From an uncultured Muribaculaceae bacterium (GTDB taxonomy: Bacteria; Bacteroidota; Bacteroidia; Bacteroidales; Muribaculaceae), in assembly GCA_947173755.1 (NCBI GenBank), contig CAMWGM010000030.1, positions 1-11,388 on the forward strand: 11,388 bases of DNA. Reading direction: 5' to 3'. Positions 1 to 7,193 of this stretch are shown piece after piece. Position 1 is the stretch's first letter. Each line of letters begins with the position of its first letter. The notes under the pieces were generated by a model that was given only the letters and a program-made list of their open reading frames with translations, ran no database searches and was not told the DNA's origin. Made by a program: the position numbers and the translations under genes.

Positions 1-1
1 C

Positions 2-2425
2 CTCAACCAGCACGAGCAGATGCTGCGTATGCGCGGCCGCCCCAAAGTGATGCTCGCACGCGATTATGAGGAAGCGATGGAGATCTATGACAAATATTCC
101 AACCATATTCTGGGTGTCATCTCCGACGTTTCGTTCAAGCGCGACGGTAAGAAGGATCCCAAAGCCGGAATCCAACTCGCCCGCGAATTGCGCAAACGCG
201 ATCCGTATCTTCCACTCATCATAGAAAGTTCGGAGACCGAAAATGCACATGACGTCAAGGATCTCGGGGCTACCTTCATCGACAAGAATTCCAAGAAGTT
301 TCCGGTTGATCTCGGCAAAGCGATTATCAACAATTTCGGGTTCGGCGACTTCATCGTGAGAAACCCGGAGACCGGAGAGGAGATCCGGCGCATCAAATCG
401 CTGAACGAACTTCAGCAGGTGATTTTTGATATTCCGGCCGAAGCACTCTATTGGCACGCTTCGTTCAACGACATTTCGCGATGGCTCTATTCGCGCGCGA
501 TGTTCCCTATAGCAGAGGCTATCAGGATGCATCGTTTCCGCGATCTTAAAGATGCACCTCAGGTGAGACAACTCTTCTTCGATCTGATTGTCAAATACAG
601 GAAGATGAAAAACCGTGGCGTGGTGGCAGTGTTCCGCAAGGATCGCTTCGACCATTACTCCAATTTCGCCCGCATCGGACAAGGTTCGCTAGGAGGAAAG
701 GGCAGAGGTCTGGCGTTCATCGACTCGATCATCAAGAAGAACCCGGTATGTGACAACTTCGACGGAATTACCATCACTATTCCCCGTACGGTGGTTCTCT
801 GCACGGATATTTTTGACGAGTTTATGGAGATCAATCAGCTTTATCCGATAGCGCTCAACGATGCATCGGACGAGGTGATTCTTTCCCATTTCCTGCGCAG
901 TAAACTTCCCATCAGGATCAAAGAGGATCTGCGGGCGCTTCTCGATGTGGTAGAGACCCCGATTGCGGTCCGGTCGTCGAGTCTTCTAGAGGATTCCCAT
1001 TATCAGCCTTTCGCAGGAATCTATTCGACCTACATGGTTCCGAAAATCAGCGATCCCGACAAGATGCTGTCTTTGCTGACCCAGGCCATCAAAGGGGTCT
1101 ATGCCTCGGTGTTCTTCGCCGATTCGAAGGCCTATATGACTGCGACAAGCAACGTGATCGATCAGGAGAAGATGGCTGTCATTCTCCAGGAGGTAGTCGG
1201 TAAGGATGTCGAGGGTTACTGGTTCCCGAGTTTCTCGGGAGTAGGACGGTCGCTCAACTATTATCCTTTGGGCGACGAGCGCCCCGAAGAGGGAGTGGTC
1301 GAAGTGGCGGTCGGTCTCGGTAAGTATATCGTTGATGGAGGTCTCGGTCTGAGATTTTCGCCGCGCCATCCCGAAAGTGTCCTACAGACCTCCGAACTAT
1401 CCATCGCGCTTAAGGATACACAGACCCGGATGTATGCGCTCGATATGAAGGGCGATGAACGGCAGACAACTCTTGATGGACGAAAAATTGTGACTCCTCC
1501 GAAGTCTCTCTCCGACCTGAAGGTTGACGACGGATACAACATATCAAAGATCCGTGTGCAGGATGTTGCCGACCGCGGAGCTTTGAAATACATGGTGTCA
1601 ACCTTCGATTATCGCGACAATGTCCTACGTGATAATGACCTCGGAGATGGTCGCAAGGTTGTCACATTTAATAATGTGTTGAAGCATGGAGTCTATCCGC
1701 TTGCCGAGGCTGTAGATTTCATGCTCCGCACCGGCGAGAACGCAATGCAACGCCCTGTTGAGATCGAGTTCGCCGGAATGATAGAAAAATCGGATCATGG
1801 CAAGGGACGTTTGTACTGGCTGCAGATCCGCCCTATCGTCGACCGTAAAGCAACTGTCGACGAGTCTGTGATGGCAACCCCCGACGATAGGTTACTTCTT
1901 AAATCGTCGATGGCGCTCGGACATGGTAAGATAGAGGATATCAAAACCGTGGTCTATGTAAGACCCGACAAGTTCTCTTCGTCTAACAACTCCCTCATCG
2001 CGCGAGAGATGGAGAAGATCAACCGACGGTTCCTCGATGAAGAGCGCCGATATCTGCTCATTGGTCCCGGACGATGGGGATCATCGGATCCGGCGCTCGG
2101 AATCCCCGTGAAATGGCCTGCTATTTCCGGAGCCAAGCTGATAGTGGAATCGTCGCTCCCTTCCTATCGGGTTGAACCGAGTCAGGGAACACACTTTTTC
2201 CAGAATCTTACATCACTCGGTGTTAGTTATTTTACGATAGACACAGCCGCCCATCGTGCTGCTGATGCTCCCGTGACTGATATTTACGATGTCGATTTCC
2301 TCGATGCATGCCCCGCTGTCTATGAATCAGAGTTCATTCGTATCGTCGAGTTTGACCGGCCGCTTATCATCGGAGTCAACGGTATGAAAGGAACGGGAGT
2401 CGTGGTTAAACCTGATGCCGATTGA
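2..2425 (+). CDS. Receiver domain fused to PEP/pyruvate-binding (PPDK N-terminal) domain protein, 5' partial
   Basis: The reading frame is open to the left edge, so the true start lies outside the window; residues here are counted from the Met at base 20. Residues about 8-110 look like the later part of a response-regulator receiver domain: D36 (ISD) fits the phospho-acceptor, S70/S71 the switch Ser/Thr and K89 the conserved Lys, while the first acidic pair would be upstream. Residues about 218-610 match the ATP-grasp-like domain of pyruvate phosphate dikinase/PEP synthase: GGKGRG (225-230), PIAVRSSSLLED (314-325), FAGIYST (331-337) and LQIRP (601-605). After this I see no swivelling phosphohistidine motif (GG-T-SH) and no PEP-binding barrel. 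A different C-terminal region of about 190 residues contains GPGRWGSSDP (682-691) and SQGTHFFQNL (721-730). It is therefore unlikely to be a complete PEP synthase, even though relatives are often named so. I infer a cytoplasmic, signal-controlled ATP-dependent phosphotransferase of unknown substrate. Confidence 0.85.
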   Translation, partial: LNQHEQMLRMRGRPKVMLARDYEEAMEIYDKYSNHILGVISDVSFKRDGKKDPKAGIQLARELRKRDPYLPLIIESSETENAHDVKDLGATFIDKNSKKFPVDLGKAIINNFGFGDFIVRNPETGEEIRRIKSLNELQQVIFDIPAEALYWHASFNDISRWLYSRAMFPIAEAIRMHRFRDLKDAPQVRQLFFDLIVKYRKMKNRGVVAVFRKDRFDHYSNFARIGQGSLGGKGRGLAFIDSIIKKNPVCDNFDGITITIPRTVVLCTDIFDEFMEINQLYPIALNDASDEVILSHFLRSKLPIRIKEDLRALLDVVETPIAVRSSSLLEDSHYQPFAGIYSTYMVPKISDPDKMLSLLTQAIKGVYASVFFADSKAYMTATSNVIDQEKMAVILQEVVGKDVEGYWFPSFSGVGRSLNYYPLGDERPEEGVVEVAVGLGKYIVDGGLGLRFSPRHPESVLQTSELSIALKDTQTRMYALDMKGDERQTTLDGRKIVTPPKSLSDLKVDDGYNISKIRVQDVADRGALKYMVSTFDYRDNVLRDNDLGDGRKVVTFNNVLKHGVYPLAEAVDFMLRTGENAMQRPVEIEFAGMIEKSDHGKGRLYWLQIRPIVDRKATVDESVMATPDDRLLLKSSMALGHGKIEDIKTVVYVRPDKFSSSNNSLIAREMEKINRRFLDEERRYLLIGPGRWGSSDPALGIPVKWPAISGAKLIVESSLPSYRVEPSQGTHFFQNLTSLGVSYFTIDTAAHRAADAPVTDIYDVDFLDACPAVYESEFIRIVEFDRPLIIGVNGMKGTGVVVKPDAD

Positions 2426-2454
2426 ACCTTTTCAGCGAGATGTAAGTTATTTAT

Positions 2455-2486
2455 AAAGAGGGGAGACAAGAACGTCTCTCCTCTTT
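2455..2486 (+). terminator. Hairpin, probable terminator after the receiver/PEP-binding gene
   Basis: A 13-base-pair inverted repeat has arms AAAGAGGGGAGAC (2455-2467) and GTCTCTCCTCTTT (2474-2486), one G-U pair and a 6-base loop. It lies 29 bases after the stop of the upstream gene and ends 15 bases before the ATG of the next. The 3' arm ends in TTT followed by AGTT, so the T run is short. It probably ends the upstream transcript, but its closeness to the next start leaves room for an attenuator or leader role. Confidence 0.65.
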
Positions 2487-2501
2487 AGTTAACTTAAGAA
2501 T

Positions 2502-3026
2502 ATGCGCAACACAATACGATTTCTCATCGCTCTCATCGTAGCGGGAGTATTTGTGACACTCTTTATCAAGCGTCTCGACAAAACCGAATCTCAAACTCAG
2601 GAAAAAATGCCCACAGTCATCACTGCAGGCAACGAATTTACATCGCTCGACATTAACCAACTCAGGGGACGATATGTTCTGGTCAATTTCTGGGATTCGC
2701 AGAATGCTGTCTCGCGAATCGCTACGGCGGAATATGACAGATGGAGCCGCCTGCATCCTGCGGCCGATCTTGCACTGGTTCAGGTGAACACAGACAGTGA
2801 CAAGGCACTGTGGAATGAAATAGTGGCACATGATGATTTCGATCCTGCCACACAGTTTCATCTTTCCCTTACCAAAACAAAGGAATCACGTGATTACCGG
2901 CCGACTGACGGACATGCAAGTTATCTTCTGTCGCCTGAAGGGAAAATCATTGCCCGAAATCCTTCGGTGGAATCTCTCTCCCGCTTAGTGCCTTCTTCTT
3001 CAAGTCTCGCGCTTAACCGGAAATGA
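2502..3026 (+). CDS. Membrane-anchored thioredoxin-fold protein without catalytic cysteines (TlpA-like)
   Basis: The protein has 174 residues. Residues 5-21 form a single hydrophobic segment, so it is probably anchored in the inner membrane with the rest in the periplasm. From about residue 37 it follows the TlpA/AhpC-TSA thioredoxin fold: YVLVNFW (58-64) is the strand before the active site, LALVQVNTD (90-98) a central strand, and SYLLSPEGKII (140-150) the strand that usually reads TFLIDPEGKII. In active members the first strand runs into WCxxC; here the aligned segment is QNAVS, with N68 and S71 where the cysteines should be. The cis-proline before the later strand is also replaced (A139). 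There are no cysteines in the protein. A thiol-disulfide oxidoreductase activity is therefore unlikely, and a binding or scaffold role is an inference. There is no clear promoter upstream. The next gene begins 40 bases downstream with its own promoter. Confidence 0.8.
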   Translation: MRNTIRFLIALIVAGVFVTLFIKRLDKTESQTQEKMPTVITAGNEFTSLDINQLRGRYVLVNFWDSQNAVSRIATAEYDRWSRLHPAADLALVQVNTDSDKALWNEIVAHDDFDPATQFHLSLTKTKESRDYRPTDGHASYLLSPEGKIIARNPSVESLSRLVPSSSSLALNRK

Positions 3027-3029
3027 GAT

Positions 3030-3061
3030 TTTGGCCGTATGGAGGATTTTTTGTAATTTTG
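3030..3061 (+). promoter_or_regulatory. Bacteroidota-type promoter for the 3067-5933 gene group
   Basis: TTTG at 3030-3033, 20 bases, then TAATTTTG at 3054-3061: an exact match to the Bacteroidota housekeeping pattern (TTTG, 19-21 bases, TAnnTTTG). Only 5 bases separate the box from the ATG at 3067, so transcription would start at or within a few bases of that codon. This also argues against the in-frame TTG at 3031, which would lie inside the promoter. Confidence 0.75.
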
Positions 3062-3066
3062 CCGAC

Positions 3067-3477
3067 ATGAGAAAAATCATCACTCTTCTTTTAGCATGTC
3101 TGGCGGCTATATGCATCGCTTTGCCTGTGGAAGCCAAAGTGGAGCGTCGATTCGCTTCGACGCCTGTCACTTCCGAAGGCGAGACATTCCATGTGGACAG
3201 CATAGATTTTCGTGCTGACCTCACCCGTGTCTATGGAAAACTGATGGGTACGCCTCACACTTCCGGAAAGATCGATGTCGTGGAACTCGAGACAGGAGGA
3301 AAAAAGATGGTGGCTGATGACATCGACGGTATCGATTTCGGCCGTTATTATCAATATGAAGATGAAGGAGTGATAGAACTTGAAGTAGACTTCCCCGCGA
3401 TGAAATCATTTCAGGGGGCTGTCATCATCTTCAGTTCTCCCCGCACTCAACAAAAGACACGCATAACACGCCGTTAA
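3067..3477 (+). CDS. Small secreted protein of unknown function
   Basis: The protein has 136 residues from the ATG at 3067. An N-terminal Lys/Arg pair, a hydrophobic stretch (residues 4-20) and an A-x-A-like site (VEA, about 21-23) form a Sec signal peptide. There is no lipobox cysteine, so the mature protein of about 113 residues should be soluble in the periplasm or beyond. It alternates short hydrophobic stretches with Gly/Asp turns (for example VIELEVDF and AVIIFSS), suggesting an all-beta fold, and ends in a basic tail (KTRITRR). I do not recognise the family. A longer in-frame reading from the TTG at 3031 was rejected because it would hide the signal peptide and overlap the promoter. 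The stop is 3 bases before topB, so the two genes are almost certainly co-transcribed, although a functional link to topoisomerase is not obvious. Confidence 0.8.
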   Translation: MRKIITLLLACLAAICIALPVEAKVERRFASTPVTSEGETFHVDSIDFRADLTRVYGKLMGTPHTSGKIDVVELETGGKKMVADDIDGIDFGRYYQYEDEGVIELEVDFPAMKSFQGAVIIFSSPRTQQKTRITRR

Positions 3478-3480
3478 GCG

Positions 3481-5529
3481 ATGATAGTCTGCATTGCAGA
3501 GAAACCGAGCGTAGCCCGTGACATCGCGCGCATCCTCAAGGCTGATGTTAAACGCGACGGCTATTATGAGGGAAACGGTTACGGAGTGACATGGGTCTAC
3601 GGGCATCTTTGTTCATTGAAAGAACCCAACGATTACACCGAGGCCTGGAAAAGATGGTCGCTCGGAGTACTCCCCATGATTCCTGACAGATTCGGTATCA
3701 AAATCATCCCCGAAGACTATATCGAGAAGCAGTTCAAGGTGATTAAATCTCTTGTGGATAATGCCACAGAGATCATCAACTGCGGCGATGCCGGGCAGGA
3801 GGGTGAACTCATACAGCGTTGGGTGATGCAGTTGGCCGGAGTGAAATGTCCGGTCAAGAGACTGTGGATTTCTTCTCTGACCGACGAAGCGATCAAAGAT
3901 GGTTTTAACAGTCTGCGTCCGGAGTCTGACTTCAACAACCTTTATTACGCAGGTTTGTCGAGAGCGATTGGCGACTGGATTCTCGGAATGAACGCTACAC
4001 GTCTATACACTCTCAAATACTCCTCGTTCGGAAATATTCTCTCGATCGGACGAGTGCAGACTCCGACACTGGCTCTCGTCGTGCAACGTCATTTCGAAAT
4101 AGTCAATTTCAAACCGGAAGATTACTGGGAACTGAAAACAGTCTATCGTGACACGACGTTCAACGCGACTGCCGGACGGTATAAAAGCATTGAGGATGCA
4201 CAAAAGGCTCTTGATCTTATCGAAGGCAAGCCTCTTGTCATCACTGACATTCAGGAAAAGAAGGGCCGCGAGCAGCCTCCGAGGCTTTTCGATCTTACAT
4301 CTCTCCAGGTTGAGTGTAACAAAAAATTCGGATGGACCGCCGACGAAAGGCTCCGGTTAATACAGTCTCTTTACGAAAAAAAGGTTACAACCTACCCGCG
4401 TGTCGACACTACCTTCCTCTCGGAAGATATCTATCCGAAGGTACCCGGAATCCTTAAGAAGATGACTCCATATGCCGGTCTGACTTCCTCGATACTTGCT
4501 GGAAAGATCGTGAAATCGAAGAAGGTGTTTGATAACTCTAAAGTCACCGATCACCATGCCATCATTCCCACCGGCGAGGCGCCCAACGGACTCGTGGGTA
4601 ACGAGCGTCATCTTTATCATCTCATAGCCCTGAGATTCATTGCCGCTTTCTATCCGGATTGCCGTTATAAAGCAACTACTGTTTTGGCGGATGTCGACGG
4701 CACAGGGTTTAAAGCGACCGGAAAAGTGATAGAGGATCCCGGATGGCGCACTGTTATAGGGAATGCTTCGGGAGGCGACCGGCAGGACAGTGAAGACCGC
4801 ATTCTGCCAGATTTTACTAAAGGAGAGTCGGGTCCTCACGAACCATCGCTCCAAAAAAAGACCACTCAGCCTCCGAAACTCTATACCGAGGGAACTCTGC
4901 TTCGTGCTATGGAGAGCGCGGGTAAAACCGTTGATGACGATGAACTGCGCGAGGCTATGAAGGAGAACGGCATCGGGCGCCCTTCGACACGAGCCTCTAT
5001 CATCGAGACTCTCTTCAAACGCCGTTACATATCCCGTCAGCGCAAAGCCATCGAAGCGACTCCCGAAGGAATAGCGCTGATAGGAACCATTCATTATGAG
5101 TTGCTTAAAAGTGCTAAACTGACAGGTCTTTGGGAAAATAAATTGCGTCGCATCGAAAGAGGCGACTATCAGGCCTCGGAGTTTATCAACGAACTCAAGC
5201 AACTTATCACCGAGATTGTGCTCAATGTTCTTGCCGATAACAAGCACAGCAAGATTTTTACGCAGCCGGCATCCGGTGACAACACCGGAAAGGGGGACGC
5301 AGGGAATTCAGTTCCCACTGATAAAACTAAACCTGTGAAACCACGGACACCGAGAGTGACAAAGTTCGAGCAGATTGTCTGCCCGTCCTGTGGAAAAGGC
5401 TATATAATTAAAGGTAATACAGCCTTCGGATGCAGCCGTTTCAGGGAGGGGTGTAACCTGCGTCTGAATTTCACGGAATACCCGGCGGATCTCACCCCCG
5501 GTAAACTCAATAAAAAAATCAAAAAGTAA
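3481..5529 (+). CDS. topB: DNA topoisomerase III
   Basis: A type IA topoisomerase of 682 residues, within the usual TopB range. It cuts one DNA strand, passes another through the break and reseals it, and typically separates replication or recombination intermediates. The N-terminal Toprim domain shows E7 (AEKPSVA) and the metal-binding motif GDAGQEGE at 102-109 (D103, E107); G105 in place of the second Asp is, as I recall, common in bacterial TopB. SIGRVQTPT and the catalytic tyrosine Y305 in TYPRVDT mark the central topoisomerase domain, and ENGIGRPSTRA is the conserved segment near residues 496-506. A linker rich in Thr, Pro and Lys at about 595-627 leads to a C-terminal four-cysteine zinc finger (C634, C637, C651, C658) and a basic end. 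The protein is complete. The flanking genes are not conjugation genes, so this looks like a chromosomal copy rather than one carried on an integrative element. It sits second in a three-gene unit. Confidence 0.97.
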   Translation: MIVCIAEKPSVARDIARILKADVKRDGYYEGNGYGVTWVYGHLCSLKEPNDYTEAWKRWSLGVLPMIPDRFGIKIIPEDYIEKQFKVIKSLVDNATEIINCGDAGQEGELIQRWVMQLAGVKCPVKRLWISSLTDEAIKDGFNSLRPESDFNNLYYAGLSRAIGDWILGMNATRLYTLKYSSFGNILSIGRVQTPTLALVVQRHFEIVNFKPEDYWELKTVYRDTTFNATAGRYKSIEDAQKALDLIEGKPLVITDIQEKKGREQPPRLFDLTSLQVECNKKFGWTADERLRLIQSLYEKKVTTYPRVDTTFLSEDIYPKVPGILKKMTPYAGLTSSILAGKIVKSKKVFDNSKVTDHHAIIPTGEAPNGLVGNERHLYHLIALRFIAAFYPDCRYKATTVLADVDGTGFKATGKVIEDPGWRTVIGNASGGDRQDSEDRILPDFTKGESGPHEPSLQKKTTQPPKLYTEGTLLRAMESAGKTVDDDELREAMKENGIGRPSTRASIIETLFKRRYISRQRKAIEATPEGIALIGTIHYELLKSAKLTGLWENKLRRIERGDYQASEFINELKQLITEIVLNVLADNKHSKIFTQPASGDNTGKGDAGNSVPTDKTKPVKPRTPRVTKFEQIVCPSCGKGYIIKGNTAFGCSRFREGCNLRLNFTEYPADLTPGKLNKKIKK

Positions 5530-5933
5530 TGGATAGACGACAATTCTGCAAGATGGCGGCACTTTCGCTGGGAGCATTGGGGCTTTCGCGGTTTGAAGCC
5601 TTGGCTGAGCGCCGGGAAAGTGTTTTGTCGTCACCTATGCCTGCCGATTGTACTGCCGAAGTGATAAGGCGTGAATGTTTCATCGACCTTCAGTCGCTCC
5701 ATCTTGACGATCCCGAGTCCGGAGGCTGTCCCGTCTTTATGCCGGGTGCAAAATTTGAGTTCAGGCAAGGGGATAAATGTCCAGAAGGATTTTGTACCGC
5801 TCTATGGAACACTCTTGTCTCCGTCGTGTCGGCATCTAAGTCATGTCCGTCAGGCTTGCCGCTCAGGAAGAACACTCATGTCGTAAGCTGTCCCGACGGA
5901 ACGCGCCCGCTGATTTTGCTGCTTAAGGTTTAG
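5529..5933 (+). CDS. Tat-type exported, cysteine-rich TIGR04076-like protein
   Basis: The protein has 134 residues. The start RRQFCK (3-8) followed by MAALSLGALGL and an ALA site (24-26) is a good twin-arginine signal, suggesting export in folded form, possibly with a bound metal or cofactor. The mature part holds seven cysteines. The pattern GGCPVF..G..F, then KCPEGFC..LW, then VSCPDGTRPL near the C-terminus matches what I recall of the TIGR04076 family (CP..GD.F, CP.A...IY, CPDG.RPV), whose function is unknown. Most members I recall are shorter and lack a signal peptide, so the exported form is worth noting. The ATG shares its A with the topB stop (TAATG), which points to translational coupling. 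The stop overlaps the stop of the convergent MFS gene by 4 bases. Family assignment is from memory of motifs and is moderate. Confidence 0.75.
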   Translation: MDRRQFCKMAALSLGALGLSRFEALAERRESVLSSPMPADCTAEVIRRECFIDLQSLHLDDPESGGCPVFMPGAKFEFRQGDKCPEGFCTALWNTLVSVVSASKSCPSGLPLRKNTHVVSCPDGTRPLILLLKV

Positions 5934-7126
5934 TTCATCGCCTGATCGAGGGTGTTACGCCGGAAGTAGGGGCGCGTGATGAAGATGGCCATAAGGGTAG
6001 CGCTGATTTGAGATACTGCCGTTGCCCAGAATGCCGCAGAAAACCCGATATATTCTATCAAGACACCACCTATCAGGATGCCTATACCCATTCCGGCGTC
6101 CCAGGATGTAAGTATCGACGAGTTGGCCGTCCCGCGCTGATCACTGCGGGCAAGCGAGTTGAACATATTGAGGAATGCAGGATACATCTTGCCGTTGCCA
6201 AGTCCGATAAGAACAGCCGATAGATAATAGCCCCATGCCCCGAACGCACAGGCGAACAGAGTGAAGCCAAGGCAAGATATGAGACCGCCGATAATCGCAT
6301 TCCTTGTCAGTTTCCCTTGCCGGAGGGTTTTCGCCCCGGTAAGACGTGAAAAAATCAGACCTCCTGAAAGCAGGGCGAAGAAGAGACCGGTCCCGTCGGT
6401 GATGTTGAGCTCGAGTTTGCCATAGAGAGCGACATAATTCGACATCACTCCCCAGCAGATAGAGAAAAATGCGATGTTGATGGACAGAACCCACGACTTA
6501 AGAAGAAAAAACCGGTCGAGACTCATCTTGGGTTTATCCTTGACCGGAGGACGTTCGCGCGTCGTGATCTGACTGACGGCGACTACTCCGAGTAAAGCCA
6601 CTCCCAGACTTATCCAGAACAGCAACATGAAACTGCCGGAAACCGAGTAAAGCCATATCCCGACCGAAGGCGCAATGGCCATGGCAAGATTATTGGATAG
6701 TCCGTAGTAACCGATTCCTTCGGAACGTCTCGTAGGATGGAGAACGTCTATCGCCACGGTTGAATTAGCCACTGTGGTTGCCCCGAACGGAAGTCCGTGA
6801 ATCGTTCGGACAATAGCAAACATAAGTATCGTTGCCGCGCCGATGTAGCCTGCGAAACAGATGAAGAACAGAAAGAAAAAACAGAGCAGTACTTTTTTTC
6901 GGGAGAAGGAATCGACGATAAACCCGCTGAAAGGACGCACGAGAAGTGCTGCTACGATGTAACCGGATAAAACCAGCCCTATCACATCTTTGTCAGCGTG
7001 AAACTGCTCGTCGAGGTAGATAGGGAGCAATGGAGTGAGGAGATAGAAAGAGAAGAAGAGCATAAAGTTAGAGACCATCGTCTTACAATAGTCTCTGTTC
7101 CATAACTTTGCCTTAGGTTCGTTCAT
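5930..7126 (-). CDS. MFS transporter, 12-TM type
   Basis: A protein of 398 residues, the normal length for a 12-segment major facilitator, with hydrophobic segments along its whole length and a likely inner-membrane location. The loop after the second segment carries the MFS signature GFIVDSFSRKKVL (68-80; D72, R76, K77, K78). R107 with GLPFGA (111-116) and the segment RRSEGIGYYGLSNNLAMA (133-150) are typical of the drug/sugar-efflux-like MFS_1 group that includes YfcJ and YhhS. The substrate cannot be read from sequence; efflux of a small molecule is the default guess. The start at 7126 gives a short cytoplasmic head (MNEPKAKLWNRDYC) before the first segment. It lies downstream of the DUF4301 gene on the same strand with a hairpin in the 67-base gap. 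I find no consensus promoter in that gap, so expression may rely on read-through or on an unrecognised promoter. Confidence 0.93.
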   Translation of the reverse strand: MNEPKAKLWNRDYCKTMVSNFMLFFSFYLLTPLLPIYLDEQFHADKDVIGLVLSGYIVAALLVRPFSGFIVDSFSRKKVLLCFFFLFFICFAGYIGAATILMFAIVRTIHGLPFGATTVANSTVAIDVLHPTRRSEGIGYYGLSNNLAMAIAPSVGIWLYSVSGSFMLLFWISLGVALLGVVAVSQITTRERPPVKDKPKMSLDRFFLLKSWVLSINIAFFSICWGVMSNYVALYGKLELNITDGTGLFFALLSGGLIFSRLTGAKTLRQGKLTRNAIIGGLISCLGFTLFACAFGAWGYYLSAVLIGLGNGKMYPAFLNMFNSLARSDQRGTANSSILTSWDAGMGIGILIGGVLIEYIGFSAAFWATAVSQISATLMAIFITRPYFRRNTLDQAMN

Positions 7127-7136
7127 AGGTCAAAAG

Positions 7137-7174
7137 GCGTCGCCGGAAGAGTGTTTAATCTCGGCCGGCGACGC
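7137..7174 (-). terminator. GC-rich hairpin ending the DUF4301 transcript
   Basis: A perfect 10-base inverted repeat, GCGTCGCCGG (7137-7146) and CCGGCGACGC (7165-7174), can extend inward past a 2-by-2 mismatch with GAG/CTC, leaving an 8-base loop. On the minus strand it is followed by CTTTTG, so it can work as an intrinsic terminator 19 bases after the DUF4301 stop. The base of the hairpin is only 10 bases before the ATG of the MFS gene, so it may also affect translation or read-through into that gene. Confidence 0.7.
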
Positions 7175-7193
7175 AGATATTTTTAGTTGGATG

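Noticed and set aside
3031..3066. TTG start 12 codons upstream of the small secreted protein
   Set aside because: It lies within the predicted promoter and would place residues before a normal signal peptide.
3781..3810. G105 in the Toprim motif as a dead topoisomerase
   Set aside because: As I recall, DAG in place of DAD is common in bacterial TopB proteins, and E7, D103, E107 and Y305 are all present.
4357..5247. Long open frame (296 codons) on the minus strand inside topB
   Set aside because: It is fully antisense to a clear topoisomerase with all expected motifs; its translation shows no recognisable domain and there is no promoter or spacing to support it.
3481..5529. topB as a sign of an integrative conjugative element
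   Set aside because: No tra, mob, integrase or rte-like genes are present on either side, and neighbours look like ordinary chromosomal genes.
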